Assembly: GCA_963576475.1 (NCBI GenBank) | Contig: OY754984.1 | Span: 18,315,215 to 18,379,214 of the forward strand | DNA: 64,000 nt | Source of the DNA: Molanna angustata | Lineage: Eukaryota; Arthropoda; Insecta; Trichoptera; Molannidae | Reading direction: 5' to 3' | In this document: positions 12,113 to 22,792 of the stretch, piece after piece | How positions within the stretch are numbered: position 1 is the stretch's first letter | Layout of the letters: each line of letters starts with the position of its first letter | The notes under the pieces: generated by a model | What the model was told of the DNA's origin: nothing | What the model saw: only the letters and a program-made list of their open reading frames with translations | Database searches by the model: none | Position numbers and translations under genes: made by a program

Positions 12113-12750
12113 ATTCAAGATCCAGACCCTGCATAACTAATTTCTACCTAGTATTAACTTCTTTATACCTAGACATATCTGGCCAACCCTACCACCCTTC
12201 AAATCCATACTAAAATATTTTTACATTTTTTTGCGAGCAGAAAACAATCTTCAAAAAATTTAGTCTTCCACCGACATTGCAATTTTTCACCGCTTTAAAG
12301 AAAGGACTCTCTCCACTGTATGACGCGGTTTTAAATAATATTTTTATCTTGATAATAATTACCAGTGAGAAAAGCTGCTTAACATCTCCAAAGGAATGAC
12401 AGTTATCTCTTTAGACTCTCCGCAGAACATACTGCAAACCGGGATATTCCATGCAGTCTGTATAGGTGTAAAGAATTGAGTTTAATCTCTCTTACAGTAC
12501 CCTGAGTTAATAATAATATGGTACCTATATATCTTGGTTGAGCGAAAACGAGAAATAATACTAACCCGAAGTAAAGAGAACAAGAAAACGATTAAATAAA
12601 TCTGAGGCATTCATTTGAGTACTTTATTGTGTACAGATACATAAAGAACAGAATTTTTCTTCGGGAACTCTCTTAAGAGCAAACATTATTTGCGAGAAAT
12701 GATTCAATTCGAAAAATGAGTATAAATAAAACGAGAGGTTTGTGGTCAAG
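12113..12750. other. Unassigned AT-rich sequence
   Basis: No supported feature before the LINE tail. Confidence 0.4.
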
Positions 12751-12754
12751 ACTT

Positions 12755-15700
12755 ATTTATTTATTTATTTATATAATTTATGTACATGTGTACAAAGGCA
12801 GGTTTATTGCCATAAGGCAATTTCTTCCAACCAACCCGAGCAACGTGAAGTCTCTTAGTTAAATTGGTACAGTACTAATTAAGTGAGAAATAAATTGATA
12901 AAAAATAACATAAAAGAGTAAGAAATATAAAAACAAAATTACAAAGAGAAAAAAATGAAAAGAGAGTTTAAAAATAAAAGAACAATAAAAATAACACTGA
13001 TCATAGCAAAGAGGAAAAGGAGGTTACGGAAGGATATAGAAGGAAATTAGGAACTATTTGACAAATAAAGTTTTTTTAATTTACCTTTAAATATTTGAAT
13101 GGATTGAGATGACGTTACTTCATCACTTAGGTCATTCCATAGTCTAGCTGATTGTACTTGAAAAGAGGAGCTGAAAACTTCTGTATTGTGAATGGGGATA
13201 GCTAGTGTAGTACGTTCAGCAGATCGAAGGGATAGGCCGTGACTTGACAAGAAAACGACGTTATTTTTTAAATATTGTGGTGAATAGGGATCATAAATAG
13301 TCTTATAAAGTAATGACAGAATGTGAATGTTACGACGATCTCGTATCTTTGGCCAACGAAGTATATTTCTACAAGTCGAAACATGATCATATTTTTTAAG
13401 ATTGTAAATGAACCGTATACAGACATTCTGTAATCGTTCCAGTTTATTTAATAATTCTTGATTGGCATCCAGATAACACACATCACCGTAGTCAAGCAAT
13501 GGAAGAAGTAGGGATTGAGCTAATGTAATTTTACAATGTATTGGAAGAAAGTTCTTCAATCTATTGAGAGAATGGATATTATAAAACAGAGTTTTACTGA
13601 CATGAGAAATCTGTCCATGCCACGAAAGATCTTCATCAAAAAGAATACCAAGATTTTTCACCATTTTTGAGAAGGGTATGTGTTGATTGTTAATTTGAAG
13701 AGATGGGAGGGGTGAATTTTTAAGTTTAGACAGCAATCGGGGACTACCAATGATAATAGCCTGAGATTTAGACGGGTTGACAAGAAGACCGTTCTGGGAG
13801 GACCATGATGAGATAAAGCTGAGATCTTCGTTCATAATATTAATAGCATCAACATACTCATTCACATTAAATTGAATATACAGTTGAAGATCGTCTGCAA
13901 AGAGATGGTACTGACACTTTAATTTGTGAGTTATTGAGTTTATAAAGATAGAGAATAGAAGAGGAGACAAGACACCACCTTGAGGGACCCCAGCCTTAAG
14001 AGTGATATGATCAGATATTTTTTCCGCCGTTTTAATAGCTTGTGTGCGATTATATAGATAATCTTTGAACCATGTCAGTACTGGTTGTGCTAAATTGAGT
14101 GAGGAAAGTTTTGCGAGTAAAATATCAAAGTCTACTGAATTAAACGCACTACTGAAGTCAAGCAATGTGAGGATTGTTAGCTTTTTATCATTCATTGCAC
14201 ATCTTATGTCATCAGAGACCTTAACAAGAACCGTTGAAGTGCTATTACCACGTTTAAATCCAGATTGAAAAGGGTCAAGAAGGGAATGTGATGTAAGCCA
14301 TTCATTTAATTGATTATAAACTGCTCGTTCAATGACCTTTGACAAAATAGGAAGAATCGAGATTGGTCTATAGTCTTTTAGAGTTGTTGGTGATGAAGTT
14401 TTGGGTAACGGAATAACGTGAGCAGTTTTCCAAGAAGATGGAAATATTCCTTCACTCATTGAGTAGTTGATAATATGCGTGATAATAGGCAAGGTTACTG
14501 GGAGAACTAGACGAATCATATCTATATTGATGCCATTAGAATCAATTGACTTTGTGGAAATGGAAGATATGAATTTTGAGATTTCAGCTTCATTCACAGT
14601 GTTGAAAGAAAACGCTGGTATACTCAGAGAGGGTTGACTGCGAATAGAATTGAGAGTATTGGACTTAACCAATTTGCTTAAGAATACTGGAGGAGTGGCA
14701 AAGTGATGATTTAGATTGTTTATGTCAACTTTTGGGGTATTAAGATGTTTACTCTTTCCAATGCCCAGAGATTGCAATAATTTCCAAGCATTTGAAGACG
14801 TGCATTGATCCAAAATCTGAAAGATGTACCTTTTTTTTGCATTTCGACATAGCTGATTGCAACGGTTTCTATGGTGTTTGTAATTAGCCCAGTTGCTGGC
14901 AGACGGCTGTCGTTTATGCTTATTAAAGGCTTTGTCTCTCTTTGCCATTATGGTTTTAATATCGGAAGTGATCCACGCACCAGACATATTTTTGAGAAAT
15001 ACCTTTTTGATTGGTGCATGAAAATCAAAAAGTTTGACTATCTCAAGATTGAAAAATTCTACTTTATGTTCGATGTCCTGAGCATCAAAAATGTTATTCC
15101 AGTCTATAGCACTAGCATCCCTCAATAACGCTGCTTTATCAATATTGCGTAGGTTTCTCAGAAGGGCAAACTTGGGTGGTGGTTTTTTACAATGAAGATT
15201 ATATGAAATGTAAATTAAATCATGGTGTGAGAAACCAGGAGCAACAAATTGACCGTGATTAAGAATATTGGCAGTATTAGAAGTGATAATCAGGTCAAGA
15301 AGTGATTTCGAAGTAGAAGTATGAAAGGTTGGTTGCAGAGGTAGGTAAGTGAGATTAAGTGAATTAAGAAGCCTATTAAGAAGATTACTACGCTTATCAC
15401 AACGCAGCAAACATGTGTTGAGATCTCCCATCAGTAAGACATCCGAATATGTAGTGAGGAGATTTTCGAGATAATTGAAGTAGTTAGAACAAGGGGGGCA
15501 GTATATGACCCCAAGGAGAAGTTTGCAATGTTTGAGATTAATACTAATAAATAAATATTCGGGACTCTTATCATCAGTACTTTGAGAATGCTCAATTAAT
15601 GAATAGTCGATGTCTGATCTCAAATAGATACCCACACCACCACCGCGTCGTACCAATCTGTCATTTCTGATGAGTGTATAGCCGGGTAATTTGAAAGATG

Positions 15701-15929
15701 ATGTTGGTAGTGAGGGTTTAAGCCATGTTTCACTGATCAGAATAGCATGAATTGGAAGGTCAGAGAATGTAGAGATAAGATCATTGTAATGTGCAGGTAG
15801 GCTTTGAGCATTAATATGACATGCATGAAAACCCTTGGGGAAACGTGAAAAAGAGGTATCAAGAAGATCGTGAAGATGGATTGGAGGAGTGTGTGAAAGA
15901 CTATCATTGCTTGATGTAGATGAAGTAAC
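12755..15929 (-). mobile_element. CR1-group LINE, nearly complete ORF2 and 3' UTR
   Basis: The minus-strand element ends on its 3' side in a (TAAA)n tail at 12755-12775. Its 3' UTR (about 280 bp) contains ATTGCC-TTAT-GGCAAT, a stem-loop at 12806-12821 that recurs in SINE family B. Upstream, ORF2 is open to 15929, where a TAA (15930-15932) precedes it. ORF1 is not visible, so the copy is probably 5'-truncated close to the start of ORF2. Flanking ACTTA strings on both sides are a weak candidate target duplication. Related decayed pieces lie at 23160-23385, 54208-54310 and 61803-61945. Confidence 0.85.
13047..15929 (-). CDS. LINE ORF2: AP endonuclease plus reverse transcriptase
   Basis: This 960-codon frame has no internal stop. 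It encodes the protein that nicks target DNA and copies the element's RNA there. The N-terminal endonuclease shows CHINAQSL (Asn ~40), ISETWL (Glu ~67), RRGGGVGIYL (~93-102), MGDLN (Asp/Asn ~169/171), LLDLIITS (~211) and GFSHHDL (~232-238). The reverse transcriptase shows LLDFSSAFNSVD (Asp ~591), AGVPQGGVLSPLLFS and FADD (~677-680). The C-terminus includes SARLWNDL, as in CR1, Daphne and L2 relatives; there is no RNase H. No ATG lies near the start: the frame opens after a stop and 15656 is a TTG, so I give the full open span. It could encode a functional enzyme but has probably lost its 5' end. Confidence 0.9.
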   Translation of the reverse strand, partial: VTSSTSSNDSLSHTPPIHLHDLLDTSFSRFPKGFHACHINAQSLPAHYNDLISTFSDLPIHAILISETWLKPSLPTSSFKLPGYTLIRNDRLVRRGGGVGIYLRSDIDYSLIEHSQSTDDKSPEYLFISINLKHCKLLLGVIYCPPCSNYFNYLENLLTTYSDVLLMGDLNTCLLRCDKRSNLLNRLLNSLNLTYLPLQPTFHTSTSKSLLDLIITSNTANILNHGQFVAPGFSHHDLIYISYNLHCKKPPPKFALLRNLRNIDKAALLRDASAIDWNNIFDAQDIEHKVEFFNLEIVKLFDFHAPIKKVFLKNMSGAWITSDIKTIMAKRDKAFNKHKRQPSASNWANYKHHRNRCNQLCRNAKKRYIFQILDQCTSSNAWKLLQSLGIGKSKHLNTPKVDINNLNHHFATPPVFLSKLVKSNTLNSIRSQPSLSIPAFSFNTVNEAEISKFISSISTKSIDSNGINIDMIRLVLPVTLPIITHIINYSMSEGIFPSSWKTAHVIPLPKTSSPTTLKDYRPISILPILSKVIERAVYNQLNEWLTSHSLLDPFQSGFKRGNSTSTVLVKVSDDIRCAMNDKKLTILTLLDFSSAFNSVDFDILLAKLSSLNLAQPVLTWFKDYLYNRTQAIKTAEKISDHITLKAGVPQGGVLSPLLFSIFINSITHKLKCQYHLFADDLQLYIQFNVNEYVDAINIMNEDLSFISSWSSQNGLLVNPSKSQAIIIGSPRLLSKLKNSPLPSLQINNQHIPFSKMVKNLGILFDEDLSWHGQISHVSKTLFYNIHSLNRLKNFLPIHCKITLAQSLLLPLLDYGDVCYLDANQELLNKLERLQNVCIRFIYNLKKYDHVSTCRNILRWPKIRDRRNIHILSLLYKTIYDPYSPQYLKNNVVFLSSHGLSLRSAERTTLAIPIHNTEVFSSSFQVQSARLWNDLSDEVTSSQSIQIFKGKLKKLYLSNSS

Positions 15930-16084
15930 TTATCACTTTTGTGTGCACTTTTTTCACCTTGAACAGATAGCAGCCCCGGAATGTATTTTTATTAAGTACT
16001 AGTGAACCCCCGGCAAACTTCGTATTGCCTGTATAATTAAAAATCGTCCTCCATAACCACCCGTCGCTTCAGACTCTTCAATAC

Positions 16085-16805
16085 CTCCCATCCCTTTAGT
16101 ACTTCCCGTCCCTCCAGTTACTCCCGTCCCCTCAGTTACTCCCGTCCCTTCAGATACTCCCGTCCCTTCAGTTACTCCCGTCCCTTCAGTTACTCTCGTC
16201 CCTTCAGTTACTCCCGTCCCTTCAGTTACTCCCGTCCCTTCAGTTACTCCCGTCCCTTCAGTTACTCCCGTCCCTTCAGTTACTCCCGTCCCTTCAGTTA
16301 CTCCCGTCCCTTCAGTTACTCCCGTCCCTTCATTTACTCCCGTCCCTTCATTTACTCCCGTCCCTTCAGTTACTCCCGTCCCTTCTGTTACTCCGGTCCC
16401 TTCAGTTACTCCCGTCCCTTCAGTTACTCCCGTCCCTTCAGTTACTCCCGTCCCTTCAGTTACTCCCGTCCCTTCAGTTACTCCCGTCCCTTCAGTTACC
16501 CCGTCCCTTCTGTTACTCCCGTCCCTTCAGTTACCCCCTGTCCCTTCTGTTACTCCCGACCCTTCTGTTACTCCCGTCCCTTCAGTTACTCCCGTCCCTT
16601 CAGTTACTACCGTCCCTTCAGTTACTCCCGTCCCTTCAGTTACTCCCGTCCCTTCAGTTACTCCCGTCCCTTCAGTTACTCCCGTCCCTTCAGTTACTCC
16701 CGTCCCTTCAGTTACTCCCGTCCCTTCAGTTACTCCCGTCCCTTCAGTTACTCCCGTCCCTTCAGTTACTCCCGTCCCTTCAGTTACTCCCGTCCCTTCA
16801 GTTAC
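16085..16805. repeat. 18-bp minisatellite, roughly 40 units, inside the Helitron
   Basis: The unit on the plus strand is CAGTTACTCCCGTCCCTT with few variants. Because 18 is a multiple of 3, the minus strand is open and would read GVTEGT over and over (part of a 194-codon frame at 16527-17111). The array is strikingly C/T-rich on one strand compared with its surroundings. I regard the frame as a by-product of the repeat. Confidence 0.95.
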
Positions 16806-16869
16806 CCCCTGTCCCGTCAGGTCCACCAGTACCTCCCTTCCCTTCATTACCTCTCGTCCCTTAAGTAGG

Positions 16870-17630
16870 TGAAGAAAAAGTTTAATTCCCGAGACAATAC
16901 TTGGAAGACCTACGAAGAGACAGTTGGACCTTCTTTTTCCAGGATTCTCCGATTTCATAGGTAAAATGAACAAATACACGATAAAGAAGAAGAAGAAGAA
17001 AAAAGTTTTAATCCAGAAACCGTTCTGGAAGACCTGCGAAGAGATGGAAGGACAGTTGCATCTTATTCTCCCAGGATACTCCACCTTCATAGGTAAAATG
17101 ACCAAATACACGATGAAGAAGAAGAAGAAGAAAAAAGTTTAAATCCAGAAACTGTCCTGGAAGACCTGCGAAAAGATGGAAGGACAGTTGGAGCTTCTTC
17201 TCCCAGAGTATAAGGTCATTTTACCTTCATAGGTAAAATGACATAATACCCGATGAAGAAGAAGAAAAAAATTTTAATCCAGAAACCATCCCGGTCATAT
17301 GCTCAACAATTCACCAAAGTTTCATTGTAATCGGATGAACGGTTCCCAGGATAGTCCACCTTCATAGGTAAAATGACCTGATACCCGATTAAGAAGAAAA
17401 AGAAGAATTTTTTTTAATCCAGAAACCATCCCGGTCATACACTCGACAATTCATCAAAGTTTCATTGTAATCGGATAAATGGTTCTCAGGATAGTCCACC
17501 TTCATAGGTAAAATGACCTAATACTCGATGAAGAAGAAGAAGAAGTTAAAATTTTTTGATCCAGAAACCATCCCGGGCATACTCTCGACAACTCACCAAA
17601 GTTTCATCGCAATCGGATGAACGGTTTAGG
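16870..17630. repeat. ~130-bp tandem units with GAAGAAGAAG tracts
   Basis: About five to six imperfect units each contain CCAGAAACC, CACCTTCATAGGTAAAATGA and a run of GAAGAAG triplets. Identity falls towards the 17600 end. They occupy the 5' half of the Helitron and presumably expanded inside it. Confidence 0.85.
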
Positions 17631-17849
17631 AGCGCATTCAACACATACATGATACATACATAGATACAAACATTCAAATTTATAATATAGATATTTCTTT
17701 ATTTCAAATTGTTCAAACATAACTTATCAAGCATGGTAAATATCTGGACTAGAATTTAGTCATTTTTTTTTCACAGAACACAACCCTATCTCAGCAGTCA
17801 TGTTTTTGCTTATTCAAAACCCTTCATTAGTAGAGCATATAATCCAACT

Positions 17850-17891
17850 GTCGATTCGTTCATGAGAATTCAATTCTCTGAATGAATCGAC
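17850..17891. repeat. Palindromic hairpin
   Basis: GTCGATTCGTTCATGAGAATT and AATTCTCTGAATGAATCGAC pair as a ~20-bp imperfect stem with almost no loop. A half-copy (GTCGATTCGTTCAAGAGAATT, shown in part) sits at 53723-53743, so the arm is a dispersed motif. Confidence 0.65.
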
Positions 17892-17997
17892 ATTATTAAG
17901 CCAAGATGCGTGTACGAAGGAAAATTTTGTATGGCGTAGTGGACTTTTTGCATGCTAATAACACCATCTAGAGACCTCGTAGCATATATGTTCCCAT

Positions 17998-18843
17998 ACA
18001 TGGATTTACTCAGAATTCGGAGTAGAACATTTTATGTGAGTTTTGTGTGTGTGTGTGTGTCTGTGTCTGTGTATCCGTCCCCCCCTTATAACTTTTGATC
18101 CGCTCAATTTACAGAGCCCAAATTTTCAGAATATATAAACAGTTTACAAAACAGGCTTACAAAACTTTTATACTCAGAATTGTGAATTTTCGTTTCAGTC
18201 AGGGGTTATCAACTTTTGAATTTTTACTTCATTTTTCCATATATCTCAGAAACCATAAAAGCTAGAACGCTGAAAATGGGTATAAACATAGAAAAATACA
18301 AAATCTCAGAGTTTTTTCAAAAATTTTCCAGGGTTTCTCAAACATTTTTTTTTTAGTAAAAATATTTTTTATGATAAATTTATGAGTTTAACTGACTATA
18401 TTTCCAATTTTTTTAACAATATCGAAAAAAGCCGAAACACCCCAACTATATAATTTAGTTTTCTATAAAAAATATTAATATTGTAGAAGTAAATCTCAAA
18501 TTTTTCTTAACAATTTTTTTAAAAATTTAATTTCGTGACGACATCACTTCATACAATTTGTATGGTAGTTGCCTATACACAATATTTAAGAAGACTTAAT
18601 AGTTTGATACTTAAATCTCCAAACATACATACATACCATCATACTGTTTATATATTCTGTGTAGGAAAAACAGACTGACCTCCATACTATCATATCCTGA
18701 CAAACATACCGACATGTTTTATATAGAAAATAAAATATCTTCAAATATTTATTAATTAATGTTGTTTATAGTTTGGTACGTATTCTTTGATTATGCATAC
18801 AATCGCCATCGACAGTTGGATCTCATGTGTTACATGCAACTAG
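17998..18843 (+). mobile_element. Helitron-like dispersed repeat, family B, copy 1
   Basis: The right end reads CATGTGTTACATG (hairpin), CAA, CTAG, then host T at 18844, a Helitron-type 3' end. The body contains TCAGAATTCGGAGTAGAACA, TTATAACTTTTGAT, CAGTCAGGGG and AGCCGAAACACCCCAAC, shared with the minus-strand copy at 61958-62945. The end is shared with 40345-40424. The 5' boundary is not determined and may lie further left. No coding capacity. Confidence 0.65.
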
Positions 18844-19500
18844 TATTTAAAAACGGTTGTATTTTAGTTCGTTTTTATTACTATACAGAAACACAGAGGT
18901 ACATAGTCAGTTCGTATATATAAGTACGTTTGAAAGTTTCGCTTTGAGGTATATCTTGGATATTCATTAAACTTTGAAATGTTCCAGAGTTTTCCAAAGA
19001 CTGTTCAAGGAGAAACCGCTCTGCGTTTAGGATCATCCTTTTACTATCAAACGGCGGTTATGCTATTGGCACACCCACCTCTATGTGCGTTTCGTTCAAC
19101 ATTATTAGTATTTCAACGCTCAAATCCTATATAGGCAGGTATATAAGCCACGAACATGTCTGAATTTTCTATTCTGCAAAAATCCTAAGCGATAAAAAAT
19201 GTATTTTTTACCAGTAGAAAGTTCTGGGTAAATCGCTTGAGCATGAAAAGACCGAAACAATTTTGAAAAAGGCTGCGGATTAATGAATGTATTGTGCAAT
19301 TATTAATATAACCAATCAAAGTATGATGAAAACTTTTGTTTAATATTTTATGTCATTTAATTTTTTTCTGGAAACGGCAATGAAACAAATGGCTTATTTA
19401 AGTTTCCAGATTGATGGTTTTCAAGAAGATTCTGAAGTCATACTACCTATTTACATACCTATAATTCCTTTATCGCACATCCCTTCGTATCCTATTCCTT
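18844..19500. other. Unassigned sequence
   Basis: No supported gene or repeat. Confidence 0.4.
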
Positions 19501-19504
19501 TTGT

Positions 19505-20035
19505 TTCAGAAAGTACTTTTTACTCCTTACTACCCCAAGGGGGGAGTTATGAATTCCCTTTTTTAAAAGTAATTTTATTTATGAAATAAAAATAAATTAA
19601 AACAATTTTGTTAACATCTACTTTTAACTTTTGATATCGTAAGCTATAATGTTTTCGAGATTTCTCTCATCTTCAGTAACTTATTAATACTTCAGTAACG
19701 TATTAATAAGTTACTGAAGATAAGAGAAATCTCGAAAACGGTATAACTTACGATATCAAAAGTCACGAAAAATTTGATGATTTGTAATATTTTTATTGCA
19801 GATTATCAACTATTATTATGCTGAGATTGTATTCCCAAAATTTCATCACAATGTATCTGTGTGTTGCATACTATGTGCTATGTACGGAGTGTGTATTCTA
19901 CTTAATCGATTATTGACTAAAGTAGGTACTCATTCGATTGATTTCAAATTTTGCCAATCTGTATATCTAATACTCGCTGAGACCCCATTATATTTTGAAG
20001 GATATCTGATAAGTGTTTCTCAATTTCAATGACTG
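19505..20035 (+). repeat. Dispersed repeat X, copy 1
   Basis: It shares GGGGAGTTATGAATTC, ATGCTGAGATTGTATTC, TTTCATCACAATGTATCTGT and GGTACTCATTCGATT, in the same order, with 57907-59005. Compared with that copy it has about 215 extra bases (19575-19790), which contain a perfect-looking hairpin. No coding capacity recognised. Confidence 0.7.
19627..19763. repeat. Long hairpin, ~64-bp arms
   Basis: The left arm starts ACTTTTGATATCGTAAG and runs to about 19690. The right arm ends CTTACGATATCAAAAGT at 19763. Arms differ at only a few positions, and the loop is about 9 bases that repeat part of the stem (TTCAGTAAC). It probably marks a foldback-type insertion in repeat X. Confidence 0.85.
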
Positions 20036-20238
20036 TCAAATATTTCAAAGTGACCACAAGGTCAGGATTCTTAAAATTTGATATTTTTTATTTTGAAATT
20101 TTAAATAAGCCACAACACTTTCATAAAATGTCATTGAAAAGTAAAGTTTTCATAATTAAATATTTAAATAAAAACAAATTTAATAAAAAAAAATTAAACA
20201 AAAACATTTCATGAAACTATATTTTATCTATTTTTTGT
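20036..20238. other. AT-rich spacer
   Basis: A/T-rich sequence leading into the tandem array. Confidence 0.4.
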
Positions 20239-21545
20239 TGTGATTGTTTAATGATCATCATCTGTGGACATACTCCTTGGTCTGTTTTTGTTTATTTCAT
20301 AGTGTATGTTTTATTTTGTTTTAATGTGATTGTTTAATGATCATCATCTATGGACAAATTCAATTGGTCTGTTTTTGTTTATTTCATAGTGTATGTTTTA
20401 TTTTGTTTTAATGTGATTGTTTAATGATCATCATCTATGGACAAATTCAATTGGTCTGTTTTTGTTTATTTCGTAGTGTATGTTTTATTTTGTTTTAATG
20501 TGATTGTTTAATGATCATCATCTGTGGACATACTTGGTCTGTTTTTGTTTATTTCATTGTATGTATTATTTTGTTTTAGTGTGATTTTTTAATGATCATC
20601 ATCTATGGACAAATTCAATTGGTCTGTTTTTGTTTATTTCATAGTGTATGTTTTATTTTGTTGTAATGTGATTGTTTAATGATCATCATCTGTGGACATA
20701 CTTGGTCTGTTTTAGTTTATTTCATTGTATGTTTCATTTTGTTTTAATGTGATTGTTTAATGATCATCATGTGTGGACAAATTCAATTGGTCTGTTTTTG
20801 TTTATTTCATAGTGTATGTTTTATTTTGTTTTAATGTGATTGTTTAATGATCATCATCTGTGGACATACTTGGTCTGTTTTTGTTTATTTCATTGTATGT
20901 TTTATTTTGGTTTAATGTGATTGTTTAATGATCATCATCTGTGGACAAATTCAATTGGTCTGTTTTTGTTTATTTCATAGTGTATGTTTTATTTTGTTGT
21001 AATGTGATTGTTTAATGATCATCATCTGTGGACAAACTCACTTGGTCAGTTTTTGTTCATTTCATAGTGTATGTTTTATTTTGTTTTGATGTGATTGTTT
21101 AATGATCATCATCTGTGGACATACTTGGTCTGTTTTTGTTTATTTCATTGTATGTTTTATTTTGTTTTAATGTGATTGTTTAATGATCATCATCTGTGGA
21201 CAAATTCAATTGGTCTGTTTTTGTTTATTTCATAGTGTATGTTTTATTTTGTTTTAATGTGATTGTTTAATGATCATCATCTATGGATAAATTCAATTGG
21301 TCTGTTTTTGTTTATTTCATAGTGTATGTTTTATTTTGTTGTAATGTGATTGTTTAATGATCATCATCTGTGGACAAACTCACTTGGTCAGTTTTTGTTC
21401 ATTTCATAGTGTATGTTTTATTTTGTTGTAATGTGATTGTTTAATGACCATCATCTGTGGACAAATTCTATTGGTCTGTTTTTGTTAATTTCATAGTGTA
21501 TGTTTAATTTTGTTTTAATGTGATTGTTTAATGACCATCATCAGC
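20239..21545. repeat. Satellite, ~16 units of 81 or 87 bp
   Basis: Each unit holds GTGATTGTTTAATGATCATC, ATCTGTGGACA, TTGGTCTGTTTTTGTTTATT and GTATGTTTTATTTTG. Two length classes, about 81 and 87 bp, differ by AATTCA- and TAG-type indels and partly alternate. The palindrome ATGATCAT occurs in nearly every unit. Confidence 0.95.
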
Positions 21546-22137
21546 CAAAGGTGCAGGAAAAGCCGTAGCCATACAAAAAGTTAAGTAAGCAAAGTAAACT
21601 AAATGAGCAAAGACGGCCGACAGAAGCTTATTATTTTTATGTGTATAATGATCAAATATGAATATATATGTGCATCATGAAAAAATAACTTTCAATCTTA
21701 AAAGCATCTTATCTTTATTATACGTACATTCTCGTTCGGTTAACACACTCAAATATTCAACGTTCAACACGAATGCATAAAACTGTATCGAAATAAAATC
21801 GACTATACAAAACTGCGAACACCATACCTACCTATTTTGATGCTATTAAAGAAATTGTATTATAGTATTTTCAATGGAGTACAGCGAATGAGATGTCGAG
21901 TGTCGAGTGTTAATTCACTTAATGTTACGTCGTCCTACGCTATGCGCATTACTCTTATGAAGTACCTATTAGTACATGTAGGTACTTTACCAACCTTCCC
22001 CTTAACGATATGAGAAAGGGGAAACCTTTTATACTTTAAATAATTGTGTAATAATAATGATTATAATGATATATTTTAAGTGTACATAAGTAGTTACTCA
22101 TCTAATTACAAACACAACCTGGAAGTGATATATGAAT
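21546..22137. other. Unassigned sequence
   Basis: Slightly less AT-rich stretch at 21546-22020. No frame or motif recognised. Confidence 0.4.
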
Positions 22138-22260
22138 TTAATTAATTTATTTATTTATTCAATTCATGTACAATAATGTGTACAAGGGAGGGTGTATTTT
22201 AATTTATTTTATTTTATTTTATTTATTTCGTAAGAGAAAAAACAATAACACATCACACAT
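22138..22260 (-). mobile_element. Two LINE 3' tails, one inserted in the other
   Basis: The first tail (TTTATTTATTTATTCAATTC, then ATGTACAATAATGTGTACAA) resembles the 3' end of the CR1-group LINE at 12755-12800. About 60 bp later a second T-rich tail (22200-22235, TTATTTATTTCGTAAGAG) starts, similar to the one at 36473. Both point to minus-strand LINE ends with little else left. Confidence 0.5.
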
Positions 22261-22300
22261 ATATATTTTTGTTTTATAAATAATAAATTTGATTTACCTA

Positions 22301-22792
22301 TATGTGCAATCACAATATTTCCCATAGAGAAGTTTCAATGTAAACATAGACGTGCTTAGAGATTAAGATAGAGATAAAAGTAATAAAATATAAAAATATG
22401 TGCAATCACAATATTTCCCATAGAGAAGTTTCAATGTAAACATAGACGTGCTTAGAGATTAAGATAGAGATAAAAGTAATAAAATATAAAAATATGTGCA
22501 ATCACAATATTTCCCATAGAGTAGTTACATACAATGTAAACATAGACGTGCTTAGAGATTAAGATAGAGATAAAAGTAATAAAATATAAAAATATGTGCA
22601 GTCACAATATTTCCCATAGAGAAGTTACATACAATGTAAACATAGACGTGCTTAGAGATTAAGATAGAGATAAAAGTAATAAAATATAAAAATATGTGCA
22701 ATCACAATATTTCCCATAGAGAAGTTACATACAATGTAAACATAGACGTGCTTAGAGATTAAGATAGAGATAAAAGTAATAAAATATAAAAA
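22301..22792. repeat. Tandem repeat, 5 units of 96-100 bp
   Basis: Units start TATGTGCAATCACAATATTT and include CATAGACGTGCTTAGAGATT. The first two intervals are 96 bp and the later ones 100 bp, owing to TTTCAATG versus TACATACAATG. Identity between units is very high. Confidence 0.95.

Larger units (their letters stand above)
15999..17691 (-). mobile_element. Non-autonomous Helitron
   Basis: On the minus strand the element begins TCTATATTATAAATTTG after a host A (17692) and ends GGGGGTTCACTAG before a host T (15998). These are the canonical 5'-TC...CTAG-3' ends inserted between A and T. Nine bases before CTAG is a hairpin, GGCAA-TACGAAG-TTTGCC. The subterminal text (CCGTTCATCCGATTGCGATG) matches a type common in insect genomes, recalled rather than searched. 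The element has no Rep/helicase gene; its inside is tandem repeats. Confidence 0.8.

Noticed and set aside
16527..17111. 194-codon minus-strand frame rich in GVTEGT as a real repetitive protein
   Set aside because: It arises because the 18-bp minisatellite is in frame; it lies in a Helitron and has no start, signal or conserved flank to support a gene.
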